A stretch of 64,000 nucleotides of DNA. Origin: Paenibacillus gyeongsangnamensis. GTDB lineage: Bacteria > Bacillota > Bacilli > Paenibacillales > NBRC-103111. The notes beneath the pieces are model-generated. The model did not search any database. It was not told where the DNA came from and saw only the letters and a list, made by a program, of their open reading frames with translations. Positions within the stretch are counted from its first letter, which is position 1; every line of letters begins with the position of its first letter. Shown here piece after piece: positions 53,391 through 61,272 of this stretch. The stretch covers positions 1 through 64,000 of the forward strand of contig NZ_JAQAGZ010000030.1 of the NCBI RefSeq assembly GCF_027533625.1, written 5' to 3'. The translations under genes and the position numbers were made by a program.

Positions 53391-54713
53391 TCAGCCATTA
53401 GAGCTCAATGAGTTACTTTGTGATGCCGATACTTGTTGTGTGCTTCGGGACCATAAAACGACTGGTATCAGTAAAAGAGCAAGGCCACCTCCAATAAGCG
53501 ATAACGTTGAGTAACTGGAATGTGCTAATACCATACCGGATAGTGCTCCACCCGATGCCCCAGCTAGTGCAATTAATACATCAATCGTTCCTTGAGTTTT
53601 TGCACGAGTTGATGGATCAGTTGCATCTACAATAAGTGCCGTCCCACTGATCAAACCAAAGTTCCAGCCAAGTCCCAACAATGCAAGAGCAATTATGATT
53701 ACCAACATAGAATCAGCAGGCGCTACAGCTGCAACAATACCAGCAGTCAATAGAACACCACCCGAAGCTATTGACATAGCTGTGCGACCGATCTTATCAA
53801 CAAGAATACCTGTTATGAGCGAAGGAAGATACATCGAACCAATATGGATGCCTATTACTAATCCAACATCACCCAAACTATGCCCGTGGTGCTTCATGTG
53901 TATTGGTGTCATGGTCATAATTGCGATCATCACGATTTGAGTTAAGATCATTACTGCTGCCCCTACAATTAGGCCCCTGTTGTTAATTTTTGGTGCGTTC
54001 GTTTGCGCGTCAACGGATTGGCTCAGGTCTGATTGTGCTTTAATTATAGCTTTCGCGACAACGAATGGGTCTGGGCGGAGGAAAGTCAAAAATACTAATC
54101 CAGCAAGGATGTAAGCTGCGGCAGCTAAAATGAAAGGTCCCGCAAGGGCCGGAACACCAATTGACGTTGCAAATTGGCCCATAAGATCCATCATGTTAGG
54201 ACCTGCAACTGCACCGAAAGTAGTCGAAACCATTGCAATACTAATCGCTATTGCCCGCTGAGTAGGATTAGCTATATCTGTTCCTGCATAACGAGCTTGT
54301 AAGTTTGTAGCCGTGCCTGCGCCGTAAATAAGCAGTGAAGCGAATAGAAGTATAATACTATGATTTACTACAGCCAATATTACCCCTACAGCACCAAAAC
54401 CGCCTGCCAAGAAACCTGCCGCAAGCCCCAAACGGCGCCCGTATCGTTGTGAAAGACTTCCAACAAGCAATGCGGCCACAGCAGATCCAAGAGTGAAGAA
54501 TGCGGCGGGGACACCTGCAAAACTTTCCGTTCCCAACATATCCTGTGCAAGGAGTGCGCCAACCGTCACTCCTGCAGCAAGCCCTGCACCGCCAAAAATT
54601 TGTGATATGACCACAATTAGCAAGGAACGTCTATACAGTTGTCTCCTCATATTTGGTGAATTGATGTAACCTCGTATATGAGTGTCTTTTATACTACGGG
54701 GTTCATGCGTCAT
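53391..54713 (-). CDS. MFS transporter
   Basis: 440 residues with 12 predicted helices. The loop GSLSQRYGRRLGLAAG corresponds to the MFS signature between helices 2 and 3, and the two halves are joined by a hydrophilic linker (about 210-255). It lies 43 bases after the DsrE gene in an operon with an ArsR-rhodanese regulator, so it may export or import a sulfur compound (inference). GAAAGGTG precedes the ATG. Confidence 0.88.
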   Translation of the reverse strand: MTHEPRSIKDTHIRGYINSPNMRRQLYRRSLLIVVISQIFGGAGLAAGVTVGALLAQDMLGTESFAGVPAAFFTLGSAVAALLVGSLSQRYGRRLGLAAGFLAGGFGAVGVILAVVNHSIILLFASLLIYGAGTATNLQARYAGTDIANPTQRAIAISIAMVSTTFGAVAGPNMMDLMGQFATSIGVPALAGPFILAAAAYILAGLVFLTFLRPDPFVVAKAIIKAQSDLSQSVDAQTNAPKINNRGLIVGAAVMILTQIVMIAIMTMTPIHMKHHGHSLGDVGLVIGIHIGSMYLPSLITGILVDKIGRTAMSIASGGVLLTAGIVAAVAPADSMLVIIIALALLGLGWNFGLISGTALIVDATDPSTRAKTQGTIDVLIALAGASGGALSGMVLAHSSYSTLSLIGGGLALLLIPVVLWSRSTQQVSASQSNSLSSNG

Positions 54714-54756
54714 CGCTTAGAACACCTTTCAAGTGGTTTGGTTAATAGTAGTGCCT

Positions 54757-55077
54757 TTAAAAAGTCAGCACTTTGTCGCTCCATTCTACGAGGTCAACAC
54801 AATCATTCATTGTTGAGATTGGGCAAGCGGTTTGTTCTTCTAATTTCCTTGATTTAAGGCAAGTTCCACAGGCATACAAAGTTCCACCTAAGTCAGTAAG
54901 CTTTTGCATTTCTTCATGCACATTAAATTTTTGATCACGTATTTCTTCGCATTTAACAGCTTCTCCCATCAGAAATAATTTGACGGAGTGCTGGCGTTTT
55001 AGCGACGTATTAGCGAAACGAAAGGCATTCCATGCTTTTTCAGGTTCTTTTGTTTCTAAAATGATGCCAATTTTCAT
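54757..55077 (-). CDS. DsrE-family sulfur-relay protein
   Basis: 106 residues with the DsrE/F fold: MKIGIILETKEPEKAWNAFRFA, VKLFLMGEAVKCEEI and a cysteine cluster C70-G-T-C73 followed by C85 (ACGTCLKSR, ACPIS). C43 lies in the GEAV(K)CE stretch. Family members carry persulfide sulfur between enzymes. Its ATG overlaps the stop of the ArsR-rhodanese gene (ATGA), so the two are translationally coupled. Confidence 0.85.
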   Translation of the reverse strand: MKIGIILETKEPEKAWNAFRFANTSLKRQHSVKLFLMGEAVKCEEIRDQKFNVHEEMQKLTDLGGTLYACGTCLKSRKLEEQTACPISTMNDCVDLVEWSDKVLTF

Positions 55078-55760
55078 ACTAAAGCATCTCCTTGAGATGA
55101 AATATTAGAATGCTCCACATAACGCGTCCATTCATGTACGCCTTCTTCTAAACGAGATGCTTTAATACCTTTGCTTTTCAAGATTTCAACCGCTTGAGCA
55201 GACATTAGACAATAAGGACCTCGGCAATACGCCACAATTTCCATATTGACTGGTAAAGACGCTAGTTTTTTCTCTAGTTCTTCAATAGGGATCGAAATAG
55301 CACCTGGAATATGGCCCATTACATATTCATCCTCTGGTCGTACGTCTAGCAACAAAACTTCTCCTTTTTCCATCCTTTCGATAAGCTCTTCTAAAGCTAT
55401 GGGTTCCATACTCGCATGATGTTGCAAAATTTCAGTCTTAAGCCGCTGAATCTCCACTAATTGCTTTTCACTAAGACGATGTAAGGACACCATAAAATCA
55501 GCGACAGATAGTTCAGCAATTTCATAAATCACATAATTACCCTTTTTATTGAATCGAACCAATTTGGATTCATGCAACGTTTGCAAGTGTTGCGATACAT
55601 TTGCAACGCTCATTCCGGTAATCTTAGCAAGTTGATCTACAGATTTGGGGCCTTGAGCAAGTAAGTCGATCAGCTCCAAGCGTTTAGGACTAGACAGGCA
55701 CTTTCCGATACGAGCAAATTCCTGATAAAGTTGATCTTTCCATTTGCGTTCTAAGCTCAC
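55074..55760 (-). CDS. ArsR-family regulator fused to a rhodanese domain
   Basis: About 228 residues. The N-terminal ArsR winged helix (about 15-90) has LSSPKRLELIDLLAQGPKSVDQLAKITGMSVANVSQHLQ. The C-terminal rhodanese (about 118-210) has LLLDVRPEDEYVMGHIPGAISIP and catalytic C179 in YCRGPYC. A cysteine at about residue 21 could form a persulfide or disulfide switch with others. Such fusions in Firmicutes are proposed to sense or handle sulfane sulfur. The start is GTG 55760, six bases after GAGGTG. It probably represses its own operon at 55773-55800. Confidence 0.88.
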   Translation of the reverse strand: MSLERKWKDQLYQEFARIGKCLSSPKRLELIDLLAQGPKSVDQLAKITGMSVANVSQHLQTLHESKLVRFNKKGNYVIYEIAELSVADFMVSLHRLSEKQLVEIQRLKTEILQHHASMEPIALEELIERMEKGEVLLLDVRPEDEYVMGHIPGAISIPIEELEKKLASLPVNMEIVAYCRGPYCLMSAQAVEILKSKGIKASRLEEGVHEWTRYVEHSNISSQGDALV

Positions 55761-55772
55761 AAAAAACACCTC

Positions 55773-55832
55773 AACTATTCAATTGTTTTATTGAATAGTT
55801 ATTATGGTAAACCCAGTTCAACAAAGTGTCAA
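55773..55832 (-). promoter_or_regulatory. Promoter and perfect operator of the ArsR-rhodanese operon
   Basis: On the minus strand TTGACA (55827-55832) and TACCAT (55804-55809) are 17 bases apart. Just downstream, AACTATTCAAT (55773-55783) and ATTGAATAGTT (55790-55800) form a perfect 11-bp inverted repeat with a 6-base spacer, fitting an ArsR dimer. Confidence 0.8.
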
Positions 55833-55870
55833 CCATTAGTTTATTTTCGCTACACAGTTAAATTTCGCAT

Positions 55871-56038
55871 TTAATTTCCGAATAGAGTAAAAAGATCGCC
55901 GATCGTTCCCACGGCAACCTCGTGTGGTTGGTTAAAACGGTATTCTTCCATATAGCCATAAAAATTTAGCCAAAACCCTTCGATGGTTCTCTTCTCAATC
56001 TGGTGTTTGATTGTCCATTCTGATATTTTGTTTATCAC
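55871..56038 (-). CDS. Small hypothetical protein (55 residues)
   Basis: GTG 56038 with AGGGGGG six bases upstream opens MINKISEWTIKHQIEKRTIE, then GFWLNFYGYMEEYRFNQPHE and VAVGTIGDLFTLFGN to a TAA at 55871. The composition (aromatic and charged, no low complexity) and the ribosome site favour a real gene. No family recognised. It may be a fragment of a larger protein. Confidence 0.55.
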   Translation of the reverse strand: MINKISEWTIKHQIEKRTIEGFWLNFYGYMEEYRFNQPHEVAVGTIGDLFTLFGN

Positions 56039-56208
56039 TTCTTCCCCCCTTACAGACAGGCTGTAGCGCGGTACTATCTTTTCCTTTAATTATATAGTGT
56101 TTGAGTGAACAGAATATATTCGCAAATGAAGTTGTTGCCAAAATATATTTCCAAATCGCATGAAATACATCGCTACGATGGATTATAAAGGTAAAAGGAG
56201 GTGATCTT

Positions 56209-56343
56209 ATGAACATTATGGACGGAATGGATGCAGCTCGGTTCACATCTGGCAACCCTGATAATAAAAAAAAGAAAAAACAAGCAAAAAAGGATGCAGA
56301 GACAATACAAGACCAGGTTCTGAGAAATCTCAATAACAAATAA
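56209..56343 (+). CDS. Small Lys-rich hypothetical protein (44 residues)
   Basis: A textbook AAAGGAGGTGAT lies four to five bases before the ATG of MNIMDGMDAARFTSGNPDNK, then a KKKKQAKKDAE segment and a TIQDQVLRNLNNK end. The acidic/hydrophobic start and basic helix suggest a small peptide-binding or membrane-proximal protein; I do not recognise it. It is convergent with YebC, separated by repeat copy j. Confidence 0.7.
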   Translation: MNIMDGMDAARFTSGNPDNKKKKKQAKKDAETIQDQVLRNLNNK

Positions 56344-56397
56344 TGTTTCTCTGAAATTGACCTTTGAACAGGGTAACTAATTCTTTGTTACGGACAA

Positions 56398-56467
56398 AAA
56401 AAGAAGGCTGTCGATTTCAATCGGCAGCCGGCTGAATATATTTTATGGACCTATCGTTTCCGTTAGC
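56398..56467 (+). repeat. Dispersed palindromic element, copy j (also YebC terminator)
   Basis: GGCTGtCGAT and ATCGgCAGCC form a hairpin (56407-56429), followed after a spacer by TTTTATGGACCTATCG and TTTCCGTTAGC, a degenerate conserved end. The A run at 56396-56403 gives T on the minus strand eight bases past the end of yebC. Confidence 0.55.
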
Positions 56468-56474
56468 ACAAAGC

Positions 56475-57197
56475 TTATTCTTCAGCTAAATCCACATTAT
56501 GATAAACCTGTTGAACATCCTCCAGATCTTCGAGAGCATCGACCAATTTCTCAAACTGCGCCAGCTCGTCTTCCGAAAGAGTTACGTAATTTTGCGCAAG
56601 CATGGTCAGCTCTGCGACGATAAATTCAGTAATGCCCTTCTGCTTCAACGCGGTTTGAACGGCATAAAGCTGTTCCGGTTCGGCATAGATGATAATCGAA
56701 TCCTCTTCCTCAATAATATCTCGAACGTCTAAATCTGCCTCCATCAATAGCTCCAAAACTTCGTCGGATGTTTTCCCTTCGATTCCGATGACGGCCGTCG
56801 GACTGAACATATAAGTTACGGAACCACTAACTCCCATGCTTCCGCCGTTTTTATTAAAGGCCGAACGTACGTCCGCGGCAGTACGGTTTACGTTATTGGT
56901 GAGCGTATCGACGATGATCATGGCGCCATTCGTACCGAATCCCTCATAGCGGAGTTCCGAATAACTCTCTTCCGAGTTTCCTTTGGCCTTCTCAATCGCG
57001 CGGTCAATGATTGCTTTCGGTACATTGTACGTTTTGGCTCGTTCGAGCACAAATTTTAAAGCTTGATTGGATTCCGGATCGGGTTCACCCTTCTTCGCCG
57101 CGACATAAATCTCGACTCCGAACTTGGCATAGATCCGACTCGTGCTCGCGTCCTTCGATGCTTTTTTTTCTTTAATATTATTCCACTTACGCCCCAT
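56475..57197 (-). CDS. YebC/PmpR-family protein (YeeN-like)
   Basis: 240 residues. MGRKWNNIKEKKASKDASTSRIYAKFGVEIYVAAKKGEPDPESN and YEGFGTNGAMIIVDTLTNNVNRTAADVRSAFNKNGG are diagnostic of the YebC family. The MGRKWNNIKEKK start places it in the YeeN branch. Members bind DNA or, in the translational-activator branch, assist ribosomes at polyproline stalls. It is a housekeeping-type gene and the best-conserved gene in this part of the window. Confidence 0.95.
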   Translation of the reverse strand: MGRKWNNIKEKKASKDASTSRIYAKFGVEIYVAAKKGEPDPESNQALKFVLERAKTYNVPKAIIDRAIEKAKGNSEESYSELRYEGFGTNGAMIIVDTLTNNVNRTAADVRSAFNKNGGSMGVSGSVTYMFSPTAVIGIEGKTSDEVLELLMEADLDVRDIIEEEDSIIIYAEPEQLYAVQTALKQKGITEFIVAELTMLAQNYVTLSEDELAQFEKLVDALEDLEDVQQVYHNVDLAEE

Positions 57198-57364
57198 GCT
57201 GTACCTGCTTTCTTATTATTTATTCCAACTTGCAGCAAACGCAAGTCATGACGATCCTTATACTATTATATTCAATAAAGCGGTACTTGGACAAGTTTGC
57301 TACATATAGTTTATCTACGCCTCTGGTTCAAGGTCTGCTGTCTCTTGCTTTTTTTCCCATAAGC

Positions 57365-57407
57365 AAAAAAGAAGACACGAAATCTAATTTCACGTACCTT
57401 CTTTTTT
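57365..57407. terminator. Bidirectional terminator after the 157-residue protein gene
   Basis: AAAAAAGAAG (57365-57374) pairs with CTTCTTTTTT (57398-57407), with an inner ACGaAAT/ATTtCACGT stem. Confidence 0.85.
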
Positions 57408-57417
57408 AGATCTATTT

Positions 57418-57891
57418 TTAAACAATCCCAGGTGCGTATTGATTTTTTTCAAAGTAAATCTGCAAGGAACCGAAAAAGATACGTCCTTGATTATAATGAA
57501 TTTTACAAGTGTATCCGTAAGACTTTAAATTACTCTGAAGTACTTTGAATCCTGGCAATTCGCTGACTAACATCGTAATTCGGCGAACAACGTAATTGGG
57601 TAATTTTGAAAAAGGTGTAGGATTAATTCCATCAGCTACTGAAATAAAAGTCGGAAATGAGGTTTTCTTATGATGCGGCAGGGAAACATAATCTTCTGCA
57701 ATTTCCAATAACTCTTTATTGAGTCTATTTAGATTAATGGTAATATTTTTGTAAAAATAGATGCCGTAACCGATTCTATTGGTTAAGGGGTTCAAACGTT
57801 TCTTCCATTTCAAGACTTTAGCCGCCAAATAAGTATCACATTTTTGAACAAAAGGATCCCAATTCATTGTGGATGAAAACCATCTTTTCAT
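57418..57891 (-). CDS. Hypothetical protein, 157 residues
   Basis: Soluble, basic protein without signal peptide or helices crossing the membrane: WDPFVQKCDTYLAAKVLKWKKRLNPLTNRIGYGIYFYKNIT at the start, then LPGFKVLQSNLKSYGYTCKIHYNQGRIFFGSLQIYFEKN at the end. AAGGAG lies seven bases before the ATG and a strong terminator follows, so it is a real single-gene unit. I do not recognise a family. Confidence 0.75.
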   Translation of the reverse strand: MKRWFSSTMNWDPFVQKCDTYLAAKVLKWKKRLNPLTNRIGYGIYFYKNITINLNRLNKELLEIAEDYVSLPHHKKTSFPTFISVADGINPTPFSKLPNYVVRRITMLVSELPGFKVLQSNLKSYGYTCKIHYNQGRIFFGSLQIYFEKNQYAPGIV

Positions 57892-58078
57892 GCTGATTCT
57901 CCTTCTTATGCCTGTGTCCTATTTCTTCATGCTGCAACTTAACTAATTCTTTTCTGGATTAAAATGCCTCCGTACAATTAACGCAAGACCGAACAAAATG
58001 TTTTGTTGAAATTATTTACATTTATTATCTGCCTGCGCAACTCACCGATGCGGAAGCCGCGGTCGATGCAGTTACTTG

Positions 58079-58142
58079 TTAGCGGAGAAAATGGCTGCCA
58101 TTCGGCAGCCATTTATATATTAAACTATCATATTCGTTAATT
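58079..58142 (+). repeat. Dispersed palindromic element, copy k
   Basis: AAATGGCTGCC (58089-58099) pairs perfectly with GGCAGCCATTT (58104-58114) across a 4-base loop. ATTAAACTATCATATTCG and TTAATTC follow as a degenerate conserved end; a GTTAGCGG flank lies on the left. The remainder of 57892-58268 shows no gene. Confidence 0.55.
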
Positions 58143-58268
58143 CAATGAACTGGTTACTTACTCTTTACGATTGGGAGCACTATCAATTTATTTCGGGTGT
58201 CCATTCCCCCCTTTTACGCAATGATGCTGCCGGTCATTTCGGCGGCGGCGTCTTAGTTGAGTGTTCAG

Positions 58269-58727
58269 CTATCGTTCTTCGTTATTGAACTTTTTTATAA
58301 AATTTTTTTGGTCCTTTGTAAACATATAGCCACGTCGTTCGTAGAACCTATGAGCATGTATCCGACTTGGGTGGGATAACAGTTTAATCCCTGAAAATCC
58401 ATTGTTCTTTCCCCACTGTTCAAGACGCTCGATCAACATGCTGCCTACACCTTGATTTCTATACTTTTCTTTAACGACGAATCCTAGGACGTTTACTAAA
58501 GAGGCAGAAAAAAGTAATTCATATGGGCTTCCATGAATATATCCTATTACCTCGTTGTTTTGTTCACAAACAAAGATGATATCTTTTGTTTTCTTTGTAA
58601 TGATTTCAATCTTCTCTTTTACTTTTTCTTCAGAAAATACATGCAGATTCGGGTTAAAGTCTTGGTTTAACAAATAAATATCATGATAATCAGTTACCCT
58701 AATTTCCCTAACATTTTGTTCTATCAT
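58269..58727 (-). CDS. GNAT-family N-acetyltransferase
   Basis: 152 residues. The acetyl-CoA-binding core is visible: VIGYIHGSPY, LVNVLGFVVKEKYRNQGVGSMLIERLEQWG (motif A) and HPSRIHAHRFYERRGYMFTKDQKNFIKKF (motif B). The substrate is unknown. ATG 58727 is preferred over one five codons earlier because GAGG lies between them as ribosome site. Confidence 0.9.
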   Translation of the reverse strand: MIEQNVREIRVTDYHDIYLLNQDFNPNLHVFSEEKVKEKIEIITKKTKDIIFVCEQNNEVIGYIHGSPYELLFSASLVNVLGFVVKEKYRNQGVGSMLIERLEQWGKNNGFSGIKLLSHPSRIHAHRFYERRGYMFTKDQKNFIKKFNNEER

Positions 58728-58963
58728 TTCTGAACGCCTCATTTCGCAAAATCATCACGAACACCTGAAATAAATGTTATACGTCTCTGCATATTTTAGC
58801 AATGCCCTGCACTTGCACTAATCTACTCCATCCATCTATCCTATGCTTCATGTTTACAATCTTAGAAAAGCAACATTATGAAAATGTAAAAATCCGGCCA
58901 AATGTCGGATGACAAAGGGTCGGATTAATAAGCTGTTAGTAGATGTTAGGCTGCACTTGCAAT

Positions 58964-59737
58964 TTAATCCATGATGGAACCGCAGGTCAGGTTTGCGATG
59001 GTTCCGGTCATCGCGCTGGCCCGATCGGAAGCCATGAAGACCGCTGCATTGGCAACCTCGTTCAAAGTTGGGAGATGTCCAAGTAGGGTCCCATTTTCCA
59101 TGTACGTCTTCACATCACTCTCGCTGCCTTCACCTTCATTTGTCCAAGTCTCCGGAATGGCATCGGGTCGCAAGCAAACGACACGAATCCCCTGCGGACC
59201 AAGCTCACCCGCCAAGCTGCGAGAGAGTGCTTCGATACTGGCGCATGCTGTTCCGAAGCCTCCGGTCAAATGGAATCTGCTGTCACGCCCGGATAATCCG
59301 GCCGCGGATGAAGAGAGGGTCAAGATGACACCGGATCTTTGCCGCACCATATGCCGTGCAGCTGCGGTCGCTGTAAGGAAATGCGTTTTGACGCGTGTCA
59401 AGATCGGAAGAGTAAAGTTTTCGCTTGTCATCTGAATGAGCGGGGTTCCCATATCTCCCCGGATCGAAATCGCGTTGAAAGTGATATCAATACTGCCTGT
59501 CTTCTGTACAATCGCATCGAGATGCTGCTCGATAGCCTGTGGATCGAGAGCGTCGACTTGAGCCGCTTCGGCTGCTCCTCCCGCAAGGGATATTTCTTCA
59601 GTCAAGGCTTCAAGCTTTGGCAGTGTGCAGCCAGCAAGGAAGACTTTCGCCCCGTCACGCGCAAAAGCACGGGCAACCGTACTGCCGATTTTCCCTCCTG
59701 CCCCATAGATCACGGCGTTCTTATCCTTGAGCAGCAT
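58964..59737 (-). CDS. Non-canonical short-chain dehydrogenase lacking the Y-x3-K motif
   Basis: 257 residues with the SDR fold: glycine motif IYGAGGKIG (10-18) and serines 142-144. The NNAG motif reads FNAI (88-91), and at the position of the catalytic tyrosine and lysine the sequence is GGFGTACASIEALS with F161 and C165. Both catalytic residues are thus replaced. It may bind a nucleotide without classical dehydrogenase activity, or use other residues. AAGGAGGAAG precedes the ATG. It stands alone. Confidence 0.85.
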   Translation of the reverse strand: MLLKDKNAVIYGAGGKIGSTVARAFARDGAKVFLAGCTLPKLEALTEEISLAGGAAEAAQVDALDPQAIEQHLDAIVQKTGSIDITFNAISIRGDMGTPLIQMTSENFTLPILTRVKTHFLTATAAARHMVRQRSGVILTLSSSAAGLSGRDSRFHLTGGFGTACASIEALSRSLAGELGPQGIRVVCLRPDAIPETWTNEGEGSESDVKTYMENGTLLGHLPTLNEVANAAVFMASDRASAMTGTIANLTCGSIMD

Positions 59738-60010
59738 ATGTCTTCCTCCTTGATTCGGTACGGGATTTCGTATCCTCCGATAGAAGAAAAGGCCTTAAAT
59801 GTCCCATAGTTTAGACACCCTTTCAAAATGAGGTTTAGAATGGTACAAGCTTATTATATAAATGTAATACATGTTTCGTTTCTTATGAATTGCTATTTTG
59901 ATTTATATATCTGGCTAATTTCATTTTAATCCTTCATTAAGGTTTTCGTTATAATTTGTTAAAAAGTTTGGCTTAGTATGAAGATCAAACCAAAAAAGGA
60001 GAGTTGAACT

Positions 60011-61126
60011 ATGTTTACTAAAAGAATAATTGCCCTCTCTGTTGTAAGTGCCTTATTATTGACCGGGACTTCCGCTTACGCTGAATCTAGCATCGGCCAA
60101 TCTTCATCACCTTCCATCCCTCAAAAAAAAGAAGCACTTTTATCTAATCTTGCTTCTAAGCTCGGCATTAGTACCAACGGATTAACTACGGCACAAATCC
60201 AACAAGCGATTAAGGATAAGGAGACGGCTAATCTTCAAGCTAAAGCAACTAAGCTTGGCGTTGATACGACCGGATTTACCAATGCTCAAATTCAGCAGGC
60301 CATTAAAGAAAAACTGACGGCTAATCAAACCGCCCGCTTGTCTGCCATTGCCTCCAAGCTCGGCATTAATACCAGCGGTTTGAGTAATGCACAAATCCAA
60401 CAAGCGATTAAGGATAAGGAGACGGCTAATCTTCAAGCTAAAGCAGCTAACCTTGGCATCGATACGACCGGACTTACCAATGCTCAAATTCAGCAGGCCA
60501 TTAAAGAAAAACTGATAGCTAATCAAACGTCCCGATTGTCTGCCATTGCCTCCAAGCTCGGCATTAATACCACAGGTTTGACTCTTGCACAAATCCAACA
60601 GGCGATTAAGGATAAGGAGACAGCTAATCTTCAAGCTAGTGCAGCTAAGCTTGGCATTGATACGACCGGGCTAACCAATGCTCAAATTCAGCAGGCCATT
60701 AAAGAAAAACAGATAGCTAATCAAACGGCCCGCTTAACCGCCACTGCCTCCAAGCTGGGCATTAACACCAACGGATTGACTTTGGTACAAATCCAACAAG
60801 CGATTAAGGATAAGGAGACAGCTAATCTTCAAGCTAAAGCAACTACGCTTGGCGTTGATACGACTGGACTCACCAATGCTCAAATTCAGCAGGCCATTAA
60901 AGAAAAACTGACAGCTAATCAAACGGCCCGCTTGTCTGCCATTGCCTCCAAGCTCGGCATTAACACCAACGGATTGACTTTGGCACAAATCCAACAAGCG
61001 ATTAAGGATAAGGAGACGGCTAATCTTCAAGCAAGTGCAGCCAAGCTTGGCATTGATACGACCGGGCTAACCAATGCTCAAATTAAGCAAGCAATCCATA
61101 ACCGAAAAACAGCAGCAACCCACTGA
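60011..61126 (+). CDS. Secreted protein of five 66-residue tandem repeats
   Basis: 371 residues. A signal peptide (cleavage near AYA-E25) and a short Ser/Pro segment are followed by five near-identical units (about 48-113, 114-179, 180-245, 246-311, 312-371). Each unit has a 30-residue half (ASKLGINTNGLTLAQIQQAI, KDKETANLQA) and a related 36-residue half (LGIDTTGLTNAQIQQAIKEK, then ANQTARLSAI). The LGI-x-T-x-GLT-x-AQI-x-x-AI pattern resembles SAP/HeH-type helix-loop-helix motifs, repeated ten times. The last half ends KQAIHNRKTAATH. AAAGGAGAG precedes the ATG and a -10-like TATAAT lies at 59950-59955. Function unknown; a cell-surface spacer or ligand-binding array is plausible. Confidence 0.85.
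   Translation: MFTKRIIALSVVSALLLTGTSAYAESSIGQSSSPSIPQKKEALLSNLASKLGISTNGLTTAQIQQAIKDKETANLQAKATKLGVDTTGFTNAQIQQAIKEKLTANQTARLSAIASKLGINTSGLSNAQIQQAIKDKETANLQAKAANLGIDTTGLTNAQIQQAIKEKLIANQTSRLSAIASKLGINTTGLTLAQIQQAIKDKETANLQASAAKLGIDTTGLTNAQIQQAIKEKQIANQTARLTATASKLGINTNGLTLVQIQQAIKDKETANLQAKATTLGVDTTGLTNAQIQQAIKEKLTANQTARLSAIASKLGINTNGLTLAQIQQAIKDKETANLQASAAKLGIDTTGLTNAQIKQAIHNRKTAATH
60152..61120 (+). repeat. Five 198-bp in-frame DNA tandem repeats
   Basis: The coding repeats are also close to identical as DNA; for example CAAATCCAACAAGCGATTAA recurs every 198 bases. The low divergence suggests recent amplification or homogenisation and predicts variable copy number between strains. Confidence 0.85.
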
Positions 61127-61150
61127 AATCAAACTTAAACTTTAGCCCAT

Positions 61151-61220
61151 TCAATAACAGGAGCAGGACGCCGCAGAGGCGCTTGCTCCTGTTGTCTTTA
61201 TCAAGCTATCCGATTGATAG
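61151..61220 (+). repeat. Dispersed palindromic element, copy m (terminator of the repeat protein)
   Basis: AACAGGAGCA (61156-61165) pairs perfectly with TGCTCCTGTT (61184-61193), with an inner CGCC/GGCG stem; TTCAAT lies on the left and CTTTATCAAGCTATCC plus GATTGATAG on the right, a degenerate form of the element. Confidence 0.6.
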
Positions 61221-61272
61221 GCTTCCGTCGATACCGGCAGCTGTTGTCATTGTGCAATCGTCTTCGTTAGCT
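61221..61272 (+). repeat. Dispersed element, copy n (degenerate)
   Basis: GCTTCCGTCGATACCGGCAG is followed by a GTCATTGTGCAATCGTCTTC and GTTAGC end that aligns with copy j. It forms the last codons of the truncated P-loop gene. Confidence 0.4.

Noticed and set aside
55900..55950. CGGCAACCTCGTGTGG stretch similar to the stemless repeat subfamily
   Set aside because: It lies inside the 55-residue small gene, and the conserved right end is absent.
60140..61126. Regular 198-bp repeats considered as a CRISPR-like array
   Set aside because: The repeats are in frame within a secreted protein, there are no unique spacers, and no cas genes are present.
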